NCBI GenBank assembly: GCA_005784505.1
Contig: VCAZ01000014.1
Location: forward strand, 355,748-419,747
Reading direction: 5' to 3'
Length of the DNA: 64,000 bases
Origin: Bagarius yarrelli
Lineage: Eukaryota; Chordata; Actinopteri; Siluriformes; Sisoridae
A model generated the notes under the pieces. The model did no database searches. It was not told where the DNA came from and saw only the letters and a program-made list of their open reading frames with translations. This document shows, piece after piece, positions 11,431 to 20,121 of this stretch; position 1 is the first letter of the stretch; the number at the start of each line of letters is the position of its first letter. Made by a program: the position numbers and the translations under genes.

Positions 11431-12047
11431 TTGCTGTCTACAGCTCAGGAGCTCAGGAACATGCCACTTGATCTACGTGATGCCTGTTACTGGTTTTCAA
11501 CACAGAAGTCAGATATAAATGTTTTATATTTTGAGTTGGTGATGCATTACATTCATTTCAACATGTCACAGTCTGATAGTGAGGGTTTAGGAGTGCAGGG
11601 TGTGGCTCATAATATGGATGGCATGTGGGAACAAACCCAAGAACTTAATCAAAGCATGCAGAAACTAGAGCAGCTATTGGTAGTGGAAGTAGAGAGCCAA
11701 GCAGGTCTAACCTATACAGTGCTGTACCATGAAGGTTTGGATAGTTAGTTTTGTTTGCTTGGGTTATTTTTGTCTAATATTTAATTTTGTTTGATGATTT
11801 GAAACATTGCAAGTGCGATTTTGGCAAACCAGAAGCTAAAAAGATCAAACTGACTTTGTTAATGAGAGGGAGTCAACCTCAGCCAGTAGAGCACATTTTT
11901 GAGAATAGCATAGACTTTGCACAGTTATTGCAGACGTTCCATATTCTGCTAATGGCGGCTATCTGCTTTACATGTAATGGAGTGGGGAACAATGCAAAGA
12001 ACTGTGGAAGAAAAAACAAACAAGCGGTTAGCGAGGATGTGTCTTAG
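11431..12047 (+). pseudogene. gag-like remnant of the gypsy element
   Basis: Two open pieces (11431-11748, 11787-12047), probably one ancestral gag broken by a frameshift. The first is hydrophilic, with a Gln/Glu-rich segment near its end like a coiled coil. The second ends in a CCHC-like knuckle (C-x2-C then a late C) in which the usual histidine is not in place. Function in an intact family member would be capsid/nucleocapsid; this copy cannot make it. Confidence 0.5.
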
Positions 12048-12100
12048 TGCCTCAGGGAAATGCCCATGTGATGTGAGGGCAATTTGCTGGCTCGACTAAC

Positions 12101-13610
12101 GTGGACTCTGATCACAACAGACTACTTGAACATGATGTAGCTAGTTGTCCTGTAGTTGACCTGAAAATTGGGAAAGTCTGTGTTTCATGTTTACTTGTCA
12201 CACGGGGACAAGTTAGTACCATTACAGAACAATTCTTTAAAAAGCACTTAGCAGGAAAAGGAGATATGCTTTCCACATCTAGCTGTATCAAAAGTACTGT
12301 TGCCAGTAGGGTTAGACATCCCGTATCTTGGATATCTTGAGCTATCAGTTAAAAGAATGGGCATATACCTGCCAGAGTGAGGTTTCCTGGTCATCAGAGA
12401 TGCACAAAGCTCTTTGGATGTGTCAAAACTCTAGATGGTATAAATGTACAGGCAGATGTAGACAGTTAGCGCAGGATGAGTCCGATACCTTTTTGGGTGG
12501 AGAGTTACACTCTGACTGGAGAAAGGTGATGGAGCAGATAGAGTGATGGTAGAATTAGAGAAACAGAGTGTGCATGGGGTAGCTGGAAAGGGTTAGCTTT
12601 ATCAATTGCAAATTTAATGGCTGGTAGAATTAAAAGCTTGGCATCTAAGGGGCCTCAAAACCTGTTGTTAGAACCTGGAAGTTCACATTTTCTTGGGGAC
12701 TTAATTGTGGTGCCTTCATTTGTGCCCAAGGCAACACTATTGTTTTTTTTTGTTTAGATTGTAAATCTCTCTCTGGGAAATATTTGGTTGCAGTCTCTTA
12801 ATCGACGTTTTGTGAAATCTCAGCTGGGGTAGAAGAAGTAGTTGTTAATGTAGAAAACAGACAGCTATTAACTAATAACTTGCCAGACTTTGCCCAAGCA
12901 ACATGCTGAGCTAAAAGGCTTTGCTATTAAAGTATACTGAGGTCTTTGCACTAAATAAGGAAGACCATGATAAAGTGAAGCATGAAATCTATTTGGTAGA
13001 TGATCGTCCAATTTTTTTTAGCCATACCGGTGTATTCCACCAAACTCAGAATGGTGAGGTCAGGAAACATATCGCCATGCTTTTGAAGAAGAGTGTTATT
13101 AAACCAAGTAATAGCGCTTATGCCTATAGTACTTGTTAGAACAACAGATGGTAGTACACACACTCAATTTGTCAAAGCAGAGATGCTAATGGGTGGGCAT
13201 ATATGACGACGTTGATCGGTGGATCAAAAGGTGTCAACAGTGTGTTTCTACTAAAGATACCACAGTGGCAAATCCACCATCCTATGAAGCCATTTTTAGC
13301 TTTACAGCCTTTAGAAGTGGTGGGTAGTGAATTATACAGTGGTTGAACCTCTGTCAAAGGGTCTCTGTCGAATGTTTTGATTGTGACTAATGTGTTTACC
13401 AAGGCTTTCGCTACCAGAGACCAAAAAAGCAGTCGCCACAGCCAAGATCTTTTTGAAGGAGTGGTTTGTGAAGTATGGGGTACCAGAACGGTTCAGATCA
13501 GGAAATGAACTTTGATAGTGAGGTGATTGCAGAGTTGTGTCACCTGTGTGAAGTGAGGAAGACCCACACAAGGGTCTGGTAGAATAAGCCATTGTCTCAC
13601 TACAATTAGT
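12101..13610 (+). pseudogene. pol-like remnant of the gypsy element
   Basis: A protease-like stretch (about 12101-12340) is followed by linker sequence and an RT amino-terminal segment at 12921-13139 (VFALNKEDHDKVKHEIYL and HIAMLLKKSVIKPSNSAYA). Immediately after comes integrase-like sequence: WIKRCQQC at about 13215-13240, then a core with IVTNVFTK and TRDQK around 13380-13425. The reverse transcriptase catalytic Asp box is not present. Frames change several times, so no intact enzyme is encoded. Confidence 0.55.
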
Positions 13611-13621
13611 TTTTTCATAAT

Positions 13622-13725
13622 TCATTCATATATCTTCTATACCCGCTTATTCCCTGATTCTGGGTCACGGGGATCTGCTGGAGTCTATCCCAGCCGTCTC
13701 TGAAAGGGTGAGAGACAGGAGAGGG
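13622..13725 (+). repeat. Teleost interspersed repeat fragment
   Basis: Contains CTTCTATACCCGCTTATTCC, GGGTCACGGGGATCTGCTGG and GTCTATCCCAGCC, a phrase common in teleost dispersed repeats. A second fragment is at 58628-58705. The exact family is not assigned. Confidence 0.6.
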
Positions 13726-13729
13726 ACAC

Positions 13730-14230
13730 CTCAGATTCTTTTTAGATAAAATCCTAAAACGTTCATATGTCTTAACATTGTATTAAAGTGAAATGTAACC
13801 TAACGTTGGGATGGCAAAGCTTTCATCTTTAAAAAATGTGCTATTACAGCAAATCTAATAATTTTATTGGATTGCAATTAATCAAATCATAAAAGCTGTT
13901 GATGTTTCAATGTACAGTATTAATAAATGAAGAAAATATCTTACCTCGTATTATCTCCACATCGATAAGTCGCAGCCGTGTGCACCTTCATCGACTCGCC
14001 TCAGTCAGTGTTTAGCTTTAACATTTTCCAAATCTGCATAATAAAAAAATCTGAATTTCTGCTATCCGGCAACAAACACAGTCTAATCTATGTACTGTAA
14101 CTGGATCGGGTTGGTGTCGGATCCGTTACATTCATGTTGAGAAAGTCTAATTCAGAATAATAATCTTAACCTTTTTTAAATATGCATGATTTTTATTGTT
14201 TACTTCATTTTAATAGCTGACAAGATTTTT
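13730..14230. other. Non-coding stretch, nothing recognised
   Basis: AT-rich sequence between a repeat fragment and the tetranucleotide tract. No exon or RNA gene seen. Confidence 0.45.
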
Positions 14231-14239
14231 TAGTCTTTC

Positions 14240-14537
14240 TGTCTGTCTATTTATCTGTCTGTCTGTCTGTCTGTCTGTCTGAGAAATTGCTATTCGGAAT
14301 AATATTTTATTTATTTTTTTTAAATATACATATATAAAAAATCTCTTTTGAATCTATCTATCTGTCTGTCTATCCATCTATCTGGCTGTCTGTCTATCTA
14401 TATCTGTCTATATATGTCTGTCTATCTGTCTTTATCTATTTCCCATTCATCTACAGTATTTATCATCCATCTATCTATCTATCTGTCTGTCTATCTATCT
14501 ATCTGTCTGTCTGTCTGTCTTTCTGTCTGTCTATTTA

Positions 14538-14570
<33 letters not shown>

Positions 14571-14599
14571 GTCTGTCTATCTATCTATCTATCTATCTA

Positions 14600-14647
<48 letters not shown>

Positions 14648-14690
14648 TCTATCTATATCAGTCTGTCTATCTATTCATCGTCTCTTTATT
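14240..14690. repeat. (TCTG)n/(TCTA)n compound microsatellite
   Basis: A short (GTCT)n run at 14240-14280 and a long mixed TCTG/TCTA tract at 14350-14690. The 127-codon Leu/Ser/Ile/Tyr/Cys frame over it is a product of the repeat. Confidence 0.92.
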
Positions 14691-14934
14691 TGTCTTTGCT
14701 GCTTTTAAAGCTATGTAGTTTTGTTTTTTAGGAACGTTTCTGTGAATATTTTGCCTTTAGTAGTTTAGATAAAACCCGAAATCCTTTTAAAACACTGTAA
14801 ATTCTTAAAGCTCTGAGTGTCTGTTGTTATATGAGCTTCATATCAACACCACCGTGAAGTGAGACACGACTAAAACTCTTAATATACAAAACACAAACAC
14901 AACACAACAGAAGGAAACTCTATTTTTAGTGGTT

Positions 14935-15060
14935 TAAATGTTGGACTGCTGATGGAAATATTGTGGATTTTTTTTTTTATTCCAAAGCCCACAGAGCTGC
15001 CACCACTGGGCCCCTGGGCCCCTGGGCACGGCCCTTAACTGTTTAGTGAAATTAACCAGC
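14935..15060 (+). repeat. SINE fragment
   Basis: Head remnant GTGGTTTAAATGTTGGACTG followed by GAGCTGCCACCACTG and GGGCCCCTGGGC (the last phrase duplicated). No 3' tail recognised. Confidence 0.65.
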
Positions 15061-15064
15061 TCAT

Positions 15065-15745
15065 GCTTAATATCTGTTTGTTCGAGACTCTAAATTCACA
15101 GATACGAACTGTTAAACTGAACTGAGTGTTGTAGTGAGTGTGCACTATTCTCTTCTATGATTCTGTAAAGCTGTGATTTAAAAGTGCTTTAGAAGTAAAA
15201 GGGACTTGATTGTTTTATAGCTCTCTTTAAAGCAGATTTCTGAACTGAAATAAAGATTCGAATTTGTGCTGCTCTCCGTCAAAAAAAGAAAAAAAAAAAA
15301 GCCAACCATTTTATTGGTTTTCTCACTGACTTTGAGGTCATCTGGGGTCACGTGCAATCAGCAGACCGAGGGGGTCACCAGCCACATAAACAAGCTCATG
15401 TCAGGCGCTTAAAAAACACCCCACGGCCACTTAAACTCCAACGAGTGCTTCCTGTGCCGTAAACACAGTGTTTTAAAACTAAACATTTCTTCTCGAAAAG
15501 AAAAGAAAACAACCTAACAGCCGTGGCCTTGCCGAGGCTCTGAACGAGTTCGAGTTCCACACTGAACACAGAGGAGTCCATCATCAGGCTATAAACCACC
15601 GCAGACAAATTTCTGGAAGCCACCAAACCGCTTATTTTTTCTGTTTGGTTTTTAAAAGAGTTTTATTTCTCTGCGATCTTTATCCAAAACAAATAAATGC
15701 ATGAAGGTCTGGGATGGAGGACGTTATCTCTTATTTTCTTGCTGT
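15065..15745. other. Non-coding stretch, nothing recognised
   Basis: An A-rich run at about 15285-15302 and short open frames on both strands without recognisable domains. Confidence 0.4.
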
Positions 15746-15747
15746 AG

Positions 15748-15804
15748 AGGAACAAGGTGGAGAAAGCGGAGGAGGTCGACAAGCTGGTGGTGATTAAAGG
15801 CTGA
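15748..15804 (+). CDS. Orphan candidate terminal coding exon (unidentified)
   Basis: After a pyrimidine-rich acceptor ending TTGCTGTAG, eighteen codons with strongly coding-like usage (GTG, GAG, AAG, CTG) read RNKVEKAEEVDKLVVIKG and then TGA. An AATAAA lies about 150 bp downstream at 15957-15962, as expected for a last exon. I do not recognise the protein and saw no upstream exon that clearly joins it. It might belong with the orphan first exon at 142 or be chance. Confidence 0.25.
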   Translation, partial: RNKVEKAEEVDKLVVIKG

Positions 15805-15956
15805 AGAAGCATTTTCAGTTTCACATTAAGTCCCCTGGAGTCCCTGTGCAGAGTTTTTATTGTGTTTTTTAGGATAAGAGGCGGTCAGAGAGACACTTGG
15901 TCGTTCTTCATCTAGATAGAGAAAGAATGCAAGCAACATCTGGGCTTCCCAAAAAA

Positions 15957-15962
15957 AATAAA
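15957..15962 (+). terminator. Candidate polyadenylation signal
   Basis: AATAAA in an A-rich context, about 150 bp after the stop codon of the orphan terminal exon. Only meaningful if that exon is real. Confidence 0.2.
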
Positions 15963-16095
15963 TTAAGAGGCAGAACCGTATGGAGTTACTGAAAAAACAA
16001 AGTACTTGGAGCCCTGAAAGAGTAAGACAGGTCCAGGTATCAGAGAACACACTACCGCTAATTTTTTGTTTATTTTAAAACCTTTTAAAAAAATA

Positions 16096-16118
16096 ATGTG
16101 TGTGTGTGTGTGTGTGTT
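16096..16118. repeat. (TG)n microsatellite
   Basis: About 11 TG units. Confidence 0.85.
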
Positions 16119-16264
16119 GATGCTCGTTACTGTCACCTGCAACAGCTCAGATGATTCTGAAGGAAAAAACTTTCTGTTCCATGACATCACAATTCTGCTT
16201 GTAGATGTTTAATTGTATAAGAATATTACAGTTTCAGATATACTCAGTCCATATACACAAAGAA

Positions 16265-16322
16265 AGCCACACACACACCCACACACACGCGCGCACACAC
16301 ACGCACACACACACAAACACAC
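16265..16322. repeat. (CA)n compound microsatellite
   Basis: CA-rich tract with CG interruptions. Confidence 0.85.
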
Positions 16323-16329
16323 TGGTTTG

Positions 16330-18148
16330 TCCATCTCTGTTTTTGACTCCCTTTTTCCCATTTTTTATGTAAAGAAGGCAGAATAATGCAAGAAGAAAGT
16401 GTATTTATATATAATTGTGTTTCCTTTGCGCGGATACATAAATGGTGACATCATCCAAACGCAATTGTGAACTTTTTGCATTTCATTTCTTGAACAAACT
16501 GCGACTGAAAAAACTGAAAAGGATTCACAGGTCGCTTTAACGCCTGCAGGGAAATCCTGTTAGCCAATCCGCTGCCGTGGAAAAAGTCTTGCTTTACATC
16601 TGTTCGAAATAAGAGGAATTCTGTAAAGTATAAACCATCATCAACTTGTTGCGTGTCAACTTGTCCACGCCCTCCACCGATTATCTACATCGTTCAGATC
16701 ATTCAGCACAAGTTAATAGGCTCATAATTCTTTTTTACGTAACAACATTTATAACGAATTCAAAATAATGTTAGCAAATAATAACGTCATTTCCCCCTCT
16801 TGGTCACTGACGTCACTCCTCAATTACAAACATGACAATAGTATAGCTCCGCCCCTGACACTGATTGACAGGTTTAAATGGCAATAAAATCGCAAAAGGG
16901 TGCCAGTCACAGCGTGTTCATGAAATAAAAAAAATGCAGCCGGTTTGTAATTGCGCTTGGATTGTGTCACAATTTACGCTAATCGCTAATACATTGCAAA
17001 TCCTTTCCGAATTGTCCGCTATATACTTCCATACATGAAAAAAATGACTAATAACTATAAAACATGAATTGTACCAGAATATAGTTATTGTAATTATTAT
17101 TGTATTGCTTGCTGTTTCCAGCATATTGAAAGAAAATACAGGTAAAATGGCCACACCTACTTCTGATCTGACCTATCAGACCTCAGCCACAGGAGGCCAC
17201 GCCTTTTTTTAAGACTGACCCAAACACAATTAATGCCTATCAGGTGATATTTTCTTAAAATAACAAAAAATTGGCTACAGTTTGAAATCGACAAAGCCAC
17301 ACCTTCTTTTCAATGGTACTGTGATTGGCAGGCATGCTGGCCACGCCTCCTTTTTTGGGACTAAATCAGTCCAGCTGTTGTTGATTCTTTTGGCGACGTT
17401 ACTGACAGCCATACAGGCCACGCCTTCTTTCCTGGAACAAAATCAGTCCAGCTGTTTAATAAATATTAAGACAAGGCCTCGGATTGGTCCACTGATCAGC
17501 CTTTTAAACCTGGTGTTTATTATTCTTAATACAAGTGTATACAAGCTGGCAAGGTGTTGTTTAAATGTGTGCAATGTGTGTACTTCCTGTTTGTGTAGTT
17601 GTGCCTTGTGTTTGTGTGTGAATGTTTTGACATGCTTCATAATACACATCAGTCACCAAAACCCAAAAGCGAAATCTTAGTATATTCATTACAACGATAT
17701 ATTTTTCTCTTAAAAAAAACACCAGTCCTGTCTGTAGTCATGATTACGTCCCGGGAGAAATCAAGTCCTGGAGAAACGTATCGGTGGTGGTATTTGCATT
17801 GCTACATTCCAGAAAGTTCACCGCAGAACTGCTTCAGTCTTCATAAGCGTAATGTTCCTCCTGGAGGAGCAAAGCCCGTGCGACTGCAGCGATCGTGAAA
17901 TAAACACACACACTTTCCATTTCACAAGTCAACTTCAATCGAGTGGAGCTTTTCAAACCCTGCCGAACGAACAAACGAACGAGCGCCGCTGACGTAATTC
18001 ACCGCCTGAGAAGTTTTCTTTAGACATGTTTTTTCCTGTGAGCCTTTGAGTCCACACTGAGAAAGCGTTCGTGTGAAAGGTCTTTGTTAAGGATCACGGC
18101 AGCTCTGGAGGTGCCACACGTCCCCTGATTAGTAGCTGGGTTCCTCTG
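16330..18148. other. prrx1 3' flank, possibly including its 3' UTR
   Basis: Sequence downstream of the minus-strand prrx1 stop codon. The 3' UTR end is not clear. Contains a full CRE-type TGACGTCA at 16808-16815, a CTCCGCCCC box near 16845, and a two-unit imperfect duplication (GGCCACGCCT ... AATCAGTCCAGCTGTT) of about 77 bp at 17339-17456. The alternative short-isoform exon known from mammalian PRRX1 was not recognised. Confidence 0.35.
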
Positions 18149-18281
18149 TCAGTTGACGGTTGGCACCTGATTCATGCTGTACTCCTTGGCCTTAAGTCTC
18201 AGGTTGGCGATGCTGTTGGCCATGTTTACGCCCTGCGTCGTGTTGTTGTTGGCACATGATGGTGAGTAGGAGGCCATGGCG
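18149..18281 (-). CDS. prrx1: prrx1 last coding exon (C-terminal OAR/aristaless region)
   Basis: Minus-strand exon. The acceptor CTCTGCAG sits just above 18281 and the stop TGA is the complement of 18149-18151. It reads, after completing a Ser codon split with the previous exon, AMASYSPSCANNNTTQG, then VNMANSIANLRLKAKEYSM, then NQVPTVN and stop. MANSIANLRLKAKEYS is the conserved C-terminal (OAR) motif of PRRX1; the end NQVPTVN matches PRRX1 exactly. Phase is correct (1 base plus 44 codons including stop). Compared with human, the stretch between KEYS and NQVPTVN is two residues shorter. PRRX1 is a nuclear homeodomain transcription factor in limb, craniofacial and mesenchymal cells; the OAR motif modulates its activity. 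Whether this is the a or b teleost copy cannot be told here. Confidence 0.93.
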
Positions 18282-18715
18282 CTGCAGAGGAACCGTCAAA
18301 AATGAATCAGGTGTGACTCAAACACCTTTAAACATTTTATCAATGCATTTAAGAACCATAGTCAAACTTTTACAACACTTTACAAAATGCTTCATTTCTA
18401 CACAATATTATTGCCAGATTACATAATGATTCGGTTTATATTACTATACACAATATATAAGCAGTAAATATAGAGGAAAAAAGGACCACAAAAATTATAA
18501 ATTTCTAGCTTATTGTAGGCTAATGTTAGCTAACTTCAGACAGAACTAGCATAGCCGCCTGCCTTCTCGCTAGCTAGCATGTGTTAATTTTAATTTAAAA
18601 TCCAAAGCATTAAGAGACGTTCATTTCTGCTTGCATCACATCTTATTTCCATTAACTACATCTGGAAAACCTTTAACTAACATTATAATTTATTAATGTT
18701 TACTGTCACTGTTAA

Positions 18716-19555
18716 ATTAACCAACCAACCAATCAACTAACAAACCAAACAACCAACCAATCAACTTACCAACCAAACAACCAAGCAATTAACTAACCAA
18801 CCAAACAACCAACAAATCAACTAACCAAAAGCAAAACAAACAACCAAAACAAAACCAAACCAACCAAGCAACTAACCAACCAAACAACCAACCAAACAAC
18901 CAAGCAATTAACCAACCAATCAACTAACAAACCAAACAACCAACCAATCAACTAACAAACCAAACAACCAACCAATCAACTAACCAACCAAACAACCACC
19001 AACAAGCAACCAACAACCAAACCAACCCAAGCACAAACCAAACCAATAACTAACCAACCACAACAACCAAGCAATAAAACCAAACCAACCAAACCAACCA
19101 AACCAATAACCAACCAATCCAACAAACCAAACAACCAACCAATAACTAACAAAACAAACCCAACCAAGCAATTAACTAACCAACCAAACAACCAACAACA
19201 ACCAAATAACTAAACCAACAACAACCCCAATCAACCAACCAAACAACCAACCAAGCAACTAACCAACCAAACAACCAAGCAATTAACTAACCAACCAAAC
19301 AACCAACCAATCAACTAACCAACCAAACAACCAAGCAATTAACCAACCAATAACAAACAACCAAAACAAACCAACCAAACAATAACCAACTAACCAACCA
19401 AACAACCAAGCAATTAACTAACCAATCAAACAACCAACCAATCAACTAACCAGCCAAACAACCAAGCAATTAACCAACCAATCAACTAACAAACCAAACA
19501 ACCAACCAATCAAATAACCAACTAATCAAACAACCAGAGAATCCAAAGCATCAAT
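18716..19555. repeat. CCAA/CAAA tetranucleotide-type array in prrx1 intron
   Basis: About 840 bp built of AACCAACCAA, ACAACCAAGCAATTAACTAA and CCAATCAACTAAC modules arranged in higher-order units of about 40-50 bp. Read on the minus strand it gives Trp/Gly/Leu/Val open frames of up to 71 codons, which are artefacts. A shorter related patch is at 19645-19765. Confidence 0.92.
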
Positions 19556-19644
19556 GGAAGTTCACTCGCATCATATCTCATTACATCTCCATTAACTACA
19601 GATTACTACCTTAATAAGTTATTAATGTGTGCTGTCACTGTTAA

Positions 19645-19765
19645 AACAACCAAACAAACAGACAGGCAACTAACCAATCATCTAACCAACCAACCAACAT
19701 ATCAAACAACCACTTAACCAACCAGCAAAACAATTAACTAACCACCAATCAAACAAAATAACCTT
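19645..19765. repeat. Second short CCAA-type patch
   Basis: ACAACCAAACAAACAGAC and CAACTAACCAATCATCTAACC modules, same style as the main array, separated from it by about 90 bp of duplicated non-repeat sequence (TTCACT..CATCACATCT type, compare about 18620-18715). Confidence 0.75.
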
Positions 19766-19938
19766 TTAAAAATCCCTAAACAGTTATTTAATTCTCTTGT
19801 TAGTGTTTTTACAGTCGAGAGTGATAATTGATCCGTTTATTGGTACATGAACAATTTGTGGTTTGTGATTTCTGAATAAAAGCAATTAGAATCAAGAAGT
19901 TTTAACCAAGTTTACAGTATGAAGTCAACCAGGTTTAC

Positions 19939-20121
19939 CTGTATGGAGGTGAACTTCCCCAGGAAAGGTAATCGCTGGGCCTCGGCGCCGGCCGCGGGAC
20001 CATCGGCTGCTCCACCGACGTCACGTCTCCGGAGTAAGATTTAAGCAACGAAGCATTTTACTCTCGCCAACAGGGCGCGTTCGTTACGCCGGAACTTCGC
20101 TCTTCTGTTCTGGAACCAAAC
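19939..20121 (-). CDS. prrx1: prrx1 homeodomain-end exon, with a one-base frame break
   Basis: Minus-strand exon that starts after acceptor CTCAG (20122-20126) with VWFQNRRAKFRRNERA, the recognition helix of the homeodomain; the intron between homeodomain residues 46 and 47 is the usual paired-class site. The second half, in another frame, reads LLKSYSGDVTSVEQPM, then VPRPAPRPSDYLSWG, then SSPPY, and ends in CAG|GTAAAC. The exon is 183 bp, where the human protein requires 182, so there is exactly one extra base, located around the GCGAGAGTAAAATGC segment (about 20060-20074). In a gene this conserved I read it as a sequence error rather than a pseudogene, because splice sites and the next exon are intact. 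Confidence 0.92.

Larger units (their letters stand above)
11390..13615 (+). mobile_element. Decayed Ty3/gypsy-like LTR retrotransposon
   Basis: Plus-strand fragments in gag-pol order: a gag-like frame, a degenerate zinc knuckle, a protease-like stretch, the amino-terminal part of a reverse transcriptase, then directly the integrase zinc-finger and catalytic-core region. All are broken by stops and frameshifts. Most of reverse transcriptase and all of RNase H are missing, so the copy has a large internal deletion. No LTR pair was identified. Protease-RT-RNase H-integrase is the family order, which fits. It is an inactive relic. Confidence 0.65.
18282..19938. other. prrx1: prrx1 intron between homeodomain-end and last exons
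   Basis: Bounded by a good donor (CAG|GTAAAC read on the minus strand at 19938) and acceptor (CTGCAG at 18282-18287). Half of its length is the CCAA-type array. The alternative exon of the short PRRX1 isoform was not recognised in it. Confidence 0.85.

Noticed and set aside
15396..15626. 76-codon minus-strand frame, and plus-strand piece reading GLAEALNEFEFHTEH
   Set aside because: Looked exon-like on both strands, but the splice sites are weak and no family is recognised.
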